Positions 1 to 10,919 of a stretch of 64,000 bases of DNA are shown here, piece by piece. The first letter of the stretch is position 1. Each line of letters opens with the position of its first letter. The notes beneath the pieces were generated by a model that was not told the DNA's origin, did not search any database, and was given only the letters and a program-made list of their open reading frames with translations. The DNA lies in the NCBI RefSeq assembly GCF_003171515.1, contig NC_089391.1, positions 2,418,001 to 2,482,000 on the forward strand. The letters are read 5' to 3'. A program made the translations under genes and the position numbers. This stretch comes from Pyrenophora tritici-repentis. Its lineage: Eukaryota; Ascomycota; Dothideomycetes; Pleosporales; Pleosporaceae.

Positions 1-602
1 CAGTCGTCTCCGAGTACTTTTCTTGAGCAATCTCAGAAGCAATGTTCGCTCCTGAAAGAGCCCCACAGTATATGTTGAGGGTCATGCCGATGGTCTCCGA
101 CATGAGCCGAATGCCCTTCTCACTAACATCGACACCCTTTGTGCAGCAGATAGCTCGCGCATAAGGGAGAATCTTTCCAACCAGCTGTTGGCTTGATCGG
201 GCAATAAATTGATGCGGCAGCACAAAGATGAGCATGGTCGAGTCTTTGCAGGAGTCGGGTAGGTCGGGGTTGGCGACCACGTTGGACGGGAGGGTGATAT
301 TTGGCAGGTACTTGACGTTTTCGTGAACCCTGTTGATGATGCCGGAGAGCTTCTCAGGCTTGTCGGAGCCGTTGTAGTGGGGGGAGTCCTTTGGTAATGT
401 GTACTCCTCTTCGAAGACCCACATCTGGACCGTCTCTTCGAACAGAGTCGGATTCTCCTTGACATTCTCAGCGACGAGTTTGGCCATGGTAGTGCCCCTA
501 GACCAGTGAGCTCATGTTTGCAATTGCCGTATAGACTACGCACCAGTTGCCGGAGCCAACTACCGTGACTTTGTGCTTACGTCCAGCACTGAGAGTCGCC
601 AT
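1..602 (-). CDS. gpd1: Glycerol-3-phosphate dehydrogenase (NAD+), 5' part, truncated by window edge
   Basis: Cytosolic enzyme that reduces dihydroxyacetone phosphate to glycerol-3-phosphate with NADH; it feeds glycerol (osmolyte) and glycerolipid synthesis. Exon 1 is 544-602 and begins [20 protein letters not shown]; a 46-nt intron (498-543) splits the Trp codon, and exon 2 (497 to the left edge) continues [19 protein letters not shown]. The GSGNWG dinucleotide-binding turn sits at about residues 16-21, as in the family. Further on, [18 protein letters not shown] and the catalytic-domain stretch [17 protein letters not shown] are readable. About 185 of the roughly 350 residues expected are present; the C-terminal part lies beyond position 1. 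Upstream is a TATA box about 170 bp before the start and an STRE-like CCCCT. Identification is firm; only the 3' end is missing. Confidence 0.95.
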
Positions 603-767
603 GGTTCTGAATTTGTATCCTCTGGGTTGAGAATTGATGGTATGAGATATGTAGGAGGGTACTACAATGCGCTTATGTATGGCTCGGAGTTGGTGCGGCC
701 TTGTAACGTAGTAGGTAGGTGAGTGTGACGCGAGCAACAAGAGTTTCGTGGGTCTCAAGATAGCCAC

Positions 768-773
768 TTTATA
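768..773 (-). promoter_or_regulatory. TATA box of gpd1
   Basis: On the minus strand this reads TATAAA within CTCATATAAAGTGGC, about 166 bp upstream of the gpd1 start codon. Position and sequence fit a core promoter with a leader of roughly 100-130 nt. The transcription start was not seen directly. Confidence 0.45.
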
Positions 774-863
774 TGAGTCCTATCGGGCCTGTGGGCAGTC
801 AGTAAGAGAGTAAGAGAGGAATTGCTCTAGCCACATTTCGGCTCTTGGAGCAAGTGTAACGCA

Positions 864-868
864 CCCCT
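864..868. promoter_or_regulatory. STRE-like element (CCCCT/AGGGG) upstream of gpd1
   Basis: A CCCCT pentamer lies about 262 bp upstream of the gpd1 start. AGGGG/CCCCT is the core bound by Msn2/Msn4-type zinc fingers in yeast, where GPD1 is a stress-induced gene, and an Msn2-type regulator is encoded at 25597-27367. A 5-mer occurs often by chance, so functional use is inference. Confidence 0.25.
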
Positions 869-1641
869 CGTACGAATCGGCAAAGACCGAGGCAGCTTGT
901 GATGCGGCAATGCTGGAAAAATCTTGCCAAGTGGGAGATGGCGGTGACAACGTCTTGGTGTTACTGAATTGGACGAAGGTGTAAAATACGTGTCTGAGCG
1001 ATGGCGCAGTTGTTGGGGGTTGAAAAGCTAGCTATGCAAGTCGGATGTTTTTCAATGGTCGTCTTCCGTCATGGGCATGGGTCCCAGTTGCTGCAGCACG
1101 CTTATCCTCCAGTCGGTCGATCAGCTTGCACAATTGACCAATCGTCACGAAGGAGTCGCTCTTGGCAAGTCACAACATCAACACAGCTTGGGGTATACCT
1201 GGGTAGCCGACGGGTGACAGGTCGTCTGCGCGCGCATGGTGCACTGCTCGGCAACTGCTTCAGCCATGACTTGACTCGACCTTGCACATGATGGTACCGT
1301 TGGGCGCACATACGTCAGATCTAGAGCACGCGACACAGCACAGACGCGACAAAGTCATAACCTAACGGCGGAAATGGTAGTATTGGGTATTACAAGTCGT
1401 GTGTCCTTTCATAACATCGCATTAAGTATCCTCCTAGAATGCTCTCCTTCCATCCGCAGCAGTGGTGAACAAGTAAACCCCATGTAGATAGCTGTCAAAG
1501 CAATGTGCTGCCAATGCTGAAACACTGTAAACGCTTCACCGCATGTGGTGTCGCCTTGCTGATATCCGTGACGATTCTCACCCTCTCTTCATCACCGTCC
1601 AACTGGGACCGGCCCGAACTCCCCCCAACAGTGCTGGCGCT
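869..1641. other. Intergenic, no gene seen
   Basis: Upstream side of gpd1 and downstream side of the DUF7707 gene. Short overlapping frames exist on both strands, but none has a recognisable protein, a convincing splice pattern or a continuing codon bias. Confidence 0.5.
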
Positions 1642-2330
1642 TTACAAGACAAAGCCGAAGATGGCAAGAAGACCACCAGCAAGAGCAGGTGTGCCGTACT
1701 GGGCGAGAGTAGCAGCCGCGTTGCCGGCAGGTGCGGTAGAGGCCGAGGGGGTCGGCGAGGCTCCAGAAGAAGAGCCGCCGGTAGATGAAGGCTTGCTGCT
1801 GGCAGAAGCAGAGGCAGAGCTTCCTCCTGAGTTGCCGTTACCCGCGTTGGTCGCGTCGGTAGTGGTGAGGTTACCACACAGGTTATCGCGCGCCTGGATG
1901 CACTGGAACTGGGCAGCATCGTCGGAGCCGCTTGCGGTAATGCACTGGTCATACCAGACGCGGCACATTTGGCCGGGTACTGTCTGCTGGTATTTACTCA
2001 TGACATCGGTCATGGAAGTACCGTTTCGGCAGTCGCACGAGTACTCAAGGGATTGCTGCGCCTCTGTTAGTCTATGCAGCACGTGAAAGCACGAGATGTA
2101 CGTACAGCACTGCACGAGTTACCGTTGCTTGCAAGCTTGCCCTGGCCACCGCACAGCTCAACGCACGTGTTCTGATTGGCAGTGCACCATGTCTGCTTGT
2201 CGTTCATGGGCACGGAGCCGGCGTCGACGGAGCAGCAGGGGATGGGTGTCTGGAACTGCGAGCTCGCGTTCTGCGCAGAGGCAAAGCCGGCAAAAGCCGA
2301 TGCGGCGACGATGAGAGTAGAGTAGAGCAT
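1642..2330 (-). CDS. Secreted GPI-anchored-type DUF7707 protein
   Basis: Predicted 212-residue cell-surface protein of unknown function. Exon 1 is 2106-2330, the intron 2056-2105 (50 nt, CTAAC branch 10 nt before the acceptor), exon 2 1642-2055. Residues 1-19 (MLYSTLIVAASAFAGFASA) are a clear signal peptide. The mature part has many cysteines in the DUF7707 arrangement, including IPCCSVDAGSV, WCTANQNTCVELCGG, LEYSCDC and MCRVWYDQC. A Ser/Gly/Thr/Ala-rich linker follows, and the end is hydrophobic (ALAGGLLAIFGFVL), as expected for a GPI attachment signal. A nearer AG acceptor would leave a 38-nt intron with the branch point touching the acceptor, so the 50-nt intron is preferred. Family assignment rests on cysteine pattern and architecture; function is not known. 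Confidence 0.8.
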
Positions 2331-4551
2331 TGTTGTGTTGAAGTCGATGCGACAGAGTATCAATGCCTGAGGGGATGCAGAGTCAGTGGGAGATCGGCAG
2401 CGGCTACGTATGGAGCGGCTATGTAGGGCGAGGAAAGGGTGTTTTGGGGCAGCGATTGAATGGGCAATGGAGGGATTATATGCTCGGGTGGGTTTGCCGT
2501 AGATTGAGTGGGACTTACAGCGTGATTTAATGCTGGTTTGGGGAACGGATAGAAGAGGCGGGTGTTGCTGGGGAGGGCAGGAATATATGCTGGCGCGCAC
2601 GGGCGAGAGAAACAACGCTAAGCGGCCGTGCCTGCCTTTAAGCAGCTAGGGCAATTGATTTGGAGATACGCTCAGACGCGACCGAGAGACTACCTGGCCG
2701 ACTTTTGACTGTTCCGTCGAGTTGGAAATTGCTCATTTGCATTGCCGTCACCACTCTTTTTTGCCGGTCTGCCGAAGCCTTGGGCTCCTCGGTGCACACT
2801 GAGTTGCGCAGGCGGGTTTTGACAAAGACATTGTCACGCTGGCCGCACCTGTTTCAGACGAAGACAGTCCCAAAACCCGCCACGCGTCGGATATACCGCC
2901 TGCGGCAGTGACCCTCTGTCCGACGCGCACTCGACGCCTATATTGGCCATTCAACTCCCTCTTGTGCCATGCCGTGCAGCCTCTTGCGCCCAGCGCGCGT
3001 TGAGCTGCTTGGCTCTGGCGCAAAGGAACAAAAAAACGACCATCACTGCCCCAGCACGTACTGGTACACTCCCCACCCCGGTACATACTGTAGGTACGTC
3101 GGGATATCAACCCACCCTAGCAGGTGGCCGTGCAGCGCATGTCCCTATCCACTGACACTGGCCGGCTTCTCATTAACGGGCAAGCATCGTTTAGCGGGCC
3201 GAGCGCCACCGCTGCTCCATTGGCCGCTCGAAAAACAATTGCAGCCTTGCATCATCAGGATTCACAACTGTGTCGTGCTGTTTCAGATGCCATGACTGTC
3301 GAGAAGACTCGGTCCACGGCCAAGGCAAACATAATACCAACTGCAAACTCGGCTGGGATGGCTGGTCGCTAGAGCCGTGTCGCATCCATTATTATGAGTT
3401 CCGATTACCTATAGCGTATTACCTTCCATGGTGACCCGCACATGCTTCCTCGGCCCGCACAGAACCATGCATGTGCCCAGCGCGACGCCAATCACGACTA
3501 TTTCATTCCAGATAAAAAGGCGCATGCCGTTTGTTTTCAAGCTATTCGGTATTTGCTCTCGCAGTGCCACACACCGCCACCTGCGAGCTGCGAGCTACTC
3601 CCCACTCCTATCCCAAGACGTCCATGCATGGTCACGAGGTTGGGATTAACGCTCGCCATACGTAGGAACCGGTGCTTACACGAGGCTGCTGACTCGTGTC
3701 AACAACAACAATGACAACCATGAGAATGCAGTTGCACAGGGGGCAGCGACTGTGTGCTATGCAAACACTGTAGGCATGATGCCCATCTTGAACCCGGATG
3801 CAAGGTGAAGATGCGCCGACCTTGTCCGCCCATGCAGTGCTGCCCCAGAAATGTAGTGGTGAGATGTGGCGTCTGGTAAATTCATCGTGGCAGTGGCGCC
3901 TGCAACAGTCGTAAGCCGGGGACACGCGTGTTCCCCAACAACTGCCCGCTTTCTCTTTGCAGGCTTGCACAAAGACTACCATAGCCTATTTCGTCCTTTG
4001 TGCGCCACGTACAAACCCACGACATCTTATTGGGTGTATAAGCCATGATGAGGCTTATCGCTTCGTAGGCGGTACGCGTAACCTTGTACTAAACACATCT
4101 GCTACCAAAACAGGTTTCTTCAACCATGGCCAATCTACAAACCCAAGTACTTACACGTCGTCTGTCTCGTCTCCACAACAAGACCACGTAGGCTTCTCGA
4201 ACGCGTGGCGCGTGCGCGAGGCACTGACATGCTTACGTGCCATCCTTGGACCTCCGCAATCGACTATATACTTAACAGCTCAGCTCATCTCTGCCGCCCG
4301 CGGGTCCTTGCAAGTCGTTCTCTGCCGTAGTGGGGTAACGTCTTCTGCCAACGCATGTTGCGCTATGCATTGGACTGCATGGTCGCTACTGCCTCCTGCC
4401 TTTGTAGTCTAGTGTAGATGATGTCACGACTCGGAATCGAGCCTCACGTCCAATTGAGACTTTGTGGCCATGGCCTGGCCCATCAAACCACACCTCACCA
4501 GGGTCCCTTGGAAGGGATACTCGCTGCTTGTCAATTATATTGCTCCTCACA
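2331..4551. other. 2.2 kb intergenic region, no gene seen
   Basis: Separates the DUF7707 gene (minus) from the A-T-R reductase (plus), so both promoters lie here. Open frames of 60-150 codons on the plus strand overlap one another, lack recognisable domains and show no conserved motif. No repeat or RNA gene was noticed. Confidence 0.5.
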
Positions 4552-7500
4552 ATGCAACCCAATTACTTTGTCTGCACCCTGGGTCAAGCTGCCGCTTTGA
4601 ACACCAATCCCAAGTCATACCGAAACATCAGCGAATTCATCAGTCAGCAGGCCCAGCATCACCCCCTACTTCCAGCCGTTGGTTTTCCCATCCCACAGCC
4701 AGACCAACAAAAATGGCCCTACAAGGTCCTTACCTTTGCAGACGTTGACCAAGGAACGCATGTATTTGCTTCACGGCTTTGCAATACACGTGGCCCAAGC
4801 TCATCTGGTACCCCCCAGACAGTTGCTCTACTGTGCCATAGCTCTCCCGAGTTCCTCTTCACGTGGTTGGGGCTGATAAGGCTGGGCTACGCCGTCCTCC
4901 TGATTGCGCCTCAGTGTCAGCCCGCGGCCATATTACATCTCTGCACATCGTCCCAGGTTTCTGTCTTCTACCATGATGCCGCTCACACTGAGAGGGCTCA
5001 CAAGACGGAAAGCCTGGCAACAGAACAAGGAATCCCCGGGCTTGAAGTACGTCTGTTGCCACTGCTTGATTCAGAAGACATCTTTACGGCGATTCAAGTA
5101 CCTATTGAACATGATGCTGTACCTCTCGATGTCGATGAACGAGCCGTTGCATACTTACACCACACCTCTGGTACCTCTTCAGGTCTCCCAAAGCCCATCC
5201 CACAATCTCATCGTGCGGCCATTGGAGTCCTTCCCCATCTCCCCAAGATACCGACTATAGCTTCATTCACCACCACCCCCCTATATCACGGAGGGATCGC
5301 GGATTTGTTCAGATGTTGGACCAGCAACGCTCTGATCTGGCTGTTTCCGGGCAAAGACGTACCCATAACTGCACGTAATATCTGTAGCTGTCTATACACA
5401 GCTCAGTCATATGCTTCAACACTAGGTCTACCCGAGGTCAAGTATTTCTCATCGGTTCCTTATATTCTACAGATGATGGAAGCTGATGAGAAAGGCCTTG
5501 GTTTACTGCAAGGTATGGACATTGTGGGAGTTGGCGGCGCGGCGTTACCAGCAGAAGTCGGTGATAGGCTGGTCAAGAACGGAGTCAATCTCATCTCCAG
5601 ATTTGGTAGTGCAGAGTGTGGCTTTATTTTATCATCTTATCGTGATTTCGCTACGGACGATGATTGGCAGTATCTGCGAAACTATAACCCACCAAAGTTA
5701 GTGGAATTTGAGGAGCAAGAGGGTGGTCTTGCGGAACTCGTGATAAAACCCGGATGGCCACATATGGTAATTTCCCTATATGACTTCACAGTTTCAGTTG
5801 CTGAGTAAAAACAGGCGAAGAAAAACCGGTCTGATGGGTCGTTCGCAACCGCCGACTTGTTCGCTCCACATCCTTCTGTCCCGAATGCGTGGCTTTACCA
5901 TTCACGAGCAGACTCACAACTCACGCTCATAACGGGGAAGAAATTTGACCCAGCGCCACTTGAAGATGCCATGGCAACGTCTCCTCACGTTGAAGACGTG
6001 CTGATATTTGGAAATAACCGACCCTTCCCAGGTGCACTCCTTTTGCGATCAGCAGAATCGAGTGACATGTCGGACCAAGAGCTTCTCAGTGCCATAAGAG
6101 CACATGTCGAGAAGCTCAACAGCGAAAGTCAAGACCATGCAAGGATACCGTTCGATATGCTCGTTCCACTACCTCATCAAGAACAACCGCTCGAAAAGAG
6201 TAGCAAGGGGACCATCATCAGAAGAGCGGCAGAATCTCGCTTCGAGGACGTTATTGATAACGCGTATGCTTCCCAAGACTCGGATTCATCGCCTGAAGTG
6301 AGCGATCAAGATCTACCGCAATATCTGATCAAACTTATACAAGGCATGACCGGCCAGTGTTCCGAGCTCAGCGAAGACATGGACTTGTTTTCATATGGAG
6401 TGGACTCGATTGCATGCATGCAGCTGAGAACACGTCTGAGACGTTTGATACCGGGCTTGGAAGGGCAGTTACCTATGAGCGTGGTAGAAGATTGCGGTAC
6501 GATACGACGACTGACAAATTATATCCTACGGAAGAGGCACAGGGAAAGCGATGCAGACGAGGAAGACGAAGAAAAGGCAATGAGGGACCTCGTGAAACAG
6601 TACGGGACATTCGGATATCCCCAAACGCAGACGAAAACCTCAACTAACGGAACTCTTGTCAAGGATAAGGATGCTGAAGTGGTAGTACTTACTGGAGCTA
6701 CCGGTGCATTGGGTGCCCACATTTTGCATTTGTTGCAGAAAAATCCAGACGTGGAAGCCATTTATTGCCTCGTCAGAGGGTCAGATGAACATGCGGCGAA
6801 GGAACGAGTTAGAAAAGCGTTGGAACAGCGCGGTCTGACCAACCCGGGGGCATCTGACATATTAAATGACAAGATCAAGGTCATACCCTCACAGCTGGGT
6901 GAAGGGCGTCTGGGTCTAGGCGACGAAACCTACGATTACCTAGCAGAAAAGGCTACGTCCATCATTCACATCGCCTGGACAGTAAACTTCCGCCTCAAGC
7001 TCCGCAGCTTCGTTACAGACAACATCGCCGGCGTAAGGAATTTGGTCGATCTCGCACTCACAGCACAGCGCTCTCAACCTCCTCGCTTCACATACTGCTC
7101 TTCGACTGCCGCTATCATAAACGCTCCTGTCAACCAAAACAACAAACTCCCGGAACAACTATCCTCAGATCCCTCTTCAGCCTCTCCACTCGGCTACTCA
7201 CGTTCGAAATGGGTGGCAGAGCATATCTGTCTCTCAGCACATGAGCAAACGCGTCTTCACGGACGTATAGCAGTTGTACGCGTAGGTCAGCTCGCCGGGG
7301 CCTCAACATCAGGCATATGGAACACCAAAGAAGCTTGGCCCATGATGCTCAGCACCGCAAGCCTAATCCATTGTCTACCTGATCTCGGCTCTGGGCCCCT
7401 AGATTGGCTCCCTGTTGATTTGGCCGCAAAAGCATATCTGCAAACGACGACTTCAGATACCGAAAGAACGCACATGCCTGTCTACCACGTACTTAACCCG

Positions 7501-7815
7501 CACCAAGAGCCGACGTGGCATCAGATGCTGCTGTGGCTGCAGAAGAAGGAAAAGTTTGACATTGTGAGTCCGAAAGAGTGGGTGAAACGCTTAGAGGAAT
7601 CGGATGAGTCGGAGCACTCTGCGCTGAAGCTGCTAGGGTTGTGGAAGGAGGCTTATGCGGGTGGTGAGGGTGAGAGTGAGGTCAAAGAGGACCCGAGGAA
7701 GCAGTTTGACATTCAGGAGACGTCTAGACGTGTTGAAGCACTCAGGGATGTGAAGCCTCTGAACGAGGAGTACGTAGGTAAAGTCTGGGACTGGGTCCAG
7801 CGCGAGGTGCGCTGA
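4552..7815 (+). CDS. NRPS-like adenylate-forming reductase (A-T-R)
   Basis: Predicted 1071-residue enzyme that would activate a carboxylic acid as its adenylate, load it on a carrier domain, and release it by NAD(P)H reduction to an aldehyde or alcohol. Exon 1 is 4552-5766, the intron 5767-5814 (48 nt), exon 2 5815-7815. The adenylation domain has the P-loop HHTSGTSSGLPKP near residue 203 and RFGSAECG later; the usual TGD motif reads TAD. The carrier domain has YGVDSIACMQ with phosphopantetheine Ser603. The reductase domain has the Rossmann motif LTGATGALGAH near 697 and the YSRSK catalytic Tyr/Lys near 866. No condensation domain is present. At about 1070 residues with this domain set it resembles secondary-metabolism reductases, not the ~1400-residue lysine-pathway aminoadipate reductase. 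The start was chosen for its CACAATGC context; an upstream in-frame ATG (4462) adds 30 non-conserved residues. Substrate unknown. Confidence 0.9.
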
Positions 7816-8115
7816 AGAAAATGTGTTGAGATGCATCACCAAGCTTATTCTATGGATACGGTTATACATTAGACAAACGAGATTGATAGATTGATTATGT
7901 TGAGCAAGCAAGGCTTTACGTGGCTGATAATGGCTTGCATGCAGTGACAAGTAAGGAGGCTGTTTTTTTTCTTTTCGCTCCTATATCCAACACTCTAGAC
8001 AAAAGGCTACAAGACTCAGTGGTATAAAGAGAAAAAAAATCGCGACAAGTGAGGGAAAAGATCAATCTTTTCATAACCAACATGACATCAAAAGGGGAAG
8101 AGAGAAGAAACAGTA

Positions 8116-9916
8116 TTAAAAAGGGAGGGGTATAGTAGTCCCTCCTACACCGCCGCAGCAGACGACGACGCAGCATTCCCCCTGGTCAGCCGCACCACCG
8201 CGCTTACCCCTCGGCCTAAATTCTTTAGCATGAAACTTCATCGCATCGACCCTAGCCTCGGCCTCGCGTTGCACCTGATGTCTCAAATGCCTAGGCGCCA
8301 TCTCACCCTCTCGTTCCAAGCGATCCAACTCCTCCTCATCACTGCTACTCATACTGCTACTCCTGCTAATCTGGGTATACACGACCGCCTGGCCCTCTTG
8401 CTTCTTGCGCTCGCGCTGCTCCGACTTCATGGCCTCCATTTTCTCGGCGTCGCCCTGGCAGTCGAGGGTGCGGATGTGCAGGCCGGGGAAGTTTGTTTCG
8501 AAGAAGGCTTTTAGCTGGGGGAGGAGGGCGGCGTTGGGACGGTAGGTGCCTGAGTCGTTGTCGATGACGAGTTCGTAGTAGGCGGGGTCTTTCTTTGGGT
8601 CGTCGTTGGGGGGGCCACCGTCAATGTCCGAGGGGGGGGTGGGCGGCGTTGTCGCCGCCTTCGTCTGGAGGTTTGCGGTCCTTATGTTTGAGGCGGCGGA
8701 TAAAGAATTCGCCGGAAAAGGCAATGTAGGGTGCTACGTCGCTGTGCATGGTGTGCTTGCTTAGCATGTCAATGCCGAATTCTTTGCCTGTTTCCGTGAA
8801 GCGGAAGAGGGCGTCGAGGGTGAGGACGTAGGTGAAGATGCGGCCGCCTTGGTCCCAGTGGACGAGCTCAAGGAACTTTTGAGCGAATTCTTTGCAGGGG
8901 CCTGGCAGGACTTTGAATTCTGTGGCCGCGTCGAAGTTGTAGACGCGCGCGTGTTGGTGGTGTAGGGCTTTGGATAGGATGAAACCCCGCACGCCTTTGG
9001 CCGTGTACATGCTCTTAACAAACGGCTTGAATTCGACGTAGCGGTGGTACATTGCTTCGGGCACTGGGCCGCGTAGCTGCATCTGGTTGGACTGGAAGTT
9101 GTACTTTTCCGGCTTCTGCTTGCCTGTTCTCCGCGACACTTGGCCATCTTCATTGGGTTCTTTCTGGCCCAGCAGACGTCCCAATAGCGGCGAGTAATGC
9201 CGTATCCAGAACTGCGGTCCAATGGTGTAGGCGCGCCCGCCATTTTCGTCCCCTGTCCTACCCAGCACTTCAACGCTGACATTGAGCGTACCGCTCATAT
9301 GGTGCGCCTTGCCAAAGCACACGGCCATGGCACGCAGCGCATACGCTCGCTTGCTCACCATGCGCTTCCGAATTGGAAACGTCTGGTCGTGTATGCCTTC
9401 CCAACCCTCATTGATGGCGCCGACTTCGACATGCACGTTGCCCAGGCGATCGTCGTGGTCTGCAGGGTCTTCGTCGTATATGCGACACTTGAGCCTGAAG
9501 CCAGACGCCGGCACATTGGCCACTATCCACTCGCTGTTCCACTCGGGATCGGTGCTCTGCCGTATCGTAGGCGTGCGCATCGTCAGCGGCGGGTCTTCCT
9601 TGTGTCTCGTTGGGAGCCCCGTGGTGAGCTGGGCGACGACGAATGGGTCGGCCGAGAGAGTGTTGATATCGGCGAGCGGCAGGTTGTTTGCGCGGTGCAA
9701 CGTAAACTTGACCGTGTAGCCAGGAGGCGCGCGCGGTATGGGCGTCTCGTCGAAGCCGCCCTCTGGGCCTTTCTTCTTGCTTGCGAAACCAGTGTCTGAT
9801 TTCTGCGGCTTGGGCATGTCGCCATTCGGATGTCCATTCTCCTTCTCTTCTGTGGCTGGTGCAGCTCCGCTTGCAGCATCGGCTGGCGGCAAGCCGTTTA
9901 CGTTTGTGTCTGCCAT
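8116..9916 (-). pseudogene. C2-domain protein, reading frame broken by a 1-nt frameshift at a G8/C8 run
   Basis: A Pezizomycotina-type protein with one N-terminal C2 domain (usually a lipid- or Ca2+-binding module), about residues 65-200; PPGYTVKFTLHRANNLPL and DPEWNSEWIV are typical C2 strands. The frame opens at 9916 (MADTNVNGLPPADAASG) and stops at 8621 after 431 residues. The missing tail is open in another frame, starting upstream of PSDIDGGPP and running through DPAYYELVIDNDSGTYRPN to a stop at 8116. Removing one base from the G8 run at 8632-8639 would join both parts into one 599-residue frame of exact length. No splice donor exists in the overlap of the two frames (8624-8724), so an intron there cannot reconcile them. 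A sequencing or assembly indel is as likely as a genuine lesion. The C-terminal part is charged, with an SSSMSSSDEEELDRLE stretch. Function unknown. It is convergent with the reductase gene, 300 bp apart. Confidence 0.8.
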
Positions 9917-10919
9917 ATCTGCGGCGCGCGACGAGTGTTTCTCAAGGGAAGCTTACGGAAGCTCGGGTGCGCAGAGAGTTGTTATTTAGACCAACATGAA
10001 GGGATCGACAGCGCAAGATGGCGCGGCTAGAAGAAGGAATTGAATGGCTATGGCCGCAGAATCGTCAACAGTCGCTGGCGCAGGGCCTTGGTTGCACGGG
10101 GCGCAATCAAAAGGCGGGCGCAGTGCAGGACAGGACTTGGGCGACAGGCGAGGCCTTGCCCTTGTACGAAACAAGCTTTGCTAAGCATTTGGTGCCCAGA
10201 ACCCCCAGCCACCGCGAACCAATCCAGTGTGGAGTCTCTAGCGGTCGTCGACTTGATTCGTCCTAAACAGCCGTGTGGCCCCGCTTACCCTCATCTTTTC
10301 GGTCATGCGCCTCTGCATGTGTTGCGCGTGTGGCGCATGTGACGACCAAAAATTAATGGAGAAAAACGCAGCGTGCCAGGCTGACGGCTGACGTCACAGT
10401 GGCTGTGCAAGACTACTTCATCCACCCGGCCCGACCCAAAAGCAGTACTGCGCTGCATCTGCGCGGCTTGGCCAGTAATTTAGAGGTACCCGGCAACGCG
10501 CGGATGTGACAGAAAAGGGCTGAGCGTTGTTTATTGCAAATACGAGAATATCGTAAACCTTAAAAAAACGCCATGATTTTGAATTATCACATGTATCTAT
10601 CAAGCTTTTCAGGAGCGAAGAGTCTTTGTGCTTCAGCACGACTGGCTTATAGGCCATCTGCTGCATCCAGCAGCTTTCTACATCCCACACTCCCATATTA
10701 GAATCTTTACTCATGACACAGTAGCACATTTATGCCAAACCAACCGGACGCCGCGCTTGTACCCTATACTAGTGCTGACTTGCCAGCAGAAAATTCCGAC
10801 GAAAAGGGGTATCATACAACAGACGATCACATCGTCCAATAATTCGTGAAGTCGGATTACACTTTAAAGTGGCCTAGGTCGGTCGATTCCGTCTTATCCT
10901 CTCGGTCCGTTGGCTTCGC
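9917..10919. other. 1 kb intergenic region, no gene seen
   Basis: Lies between the C2 gene's start and the 3' end of the first MFS gene. It contains only short overlapping frames without recognisable content. Confidence 0.5.

Noticed and set aside
2064..2101. Alternative 38-nt intron for the DUF7707 gene
   Set aside because: Branch point would abut the acceptor; the 50-nt intron (2056-2105) keeps frame with normal spacing.
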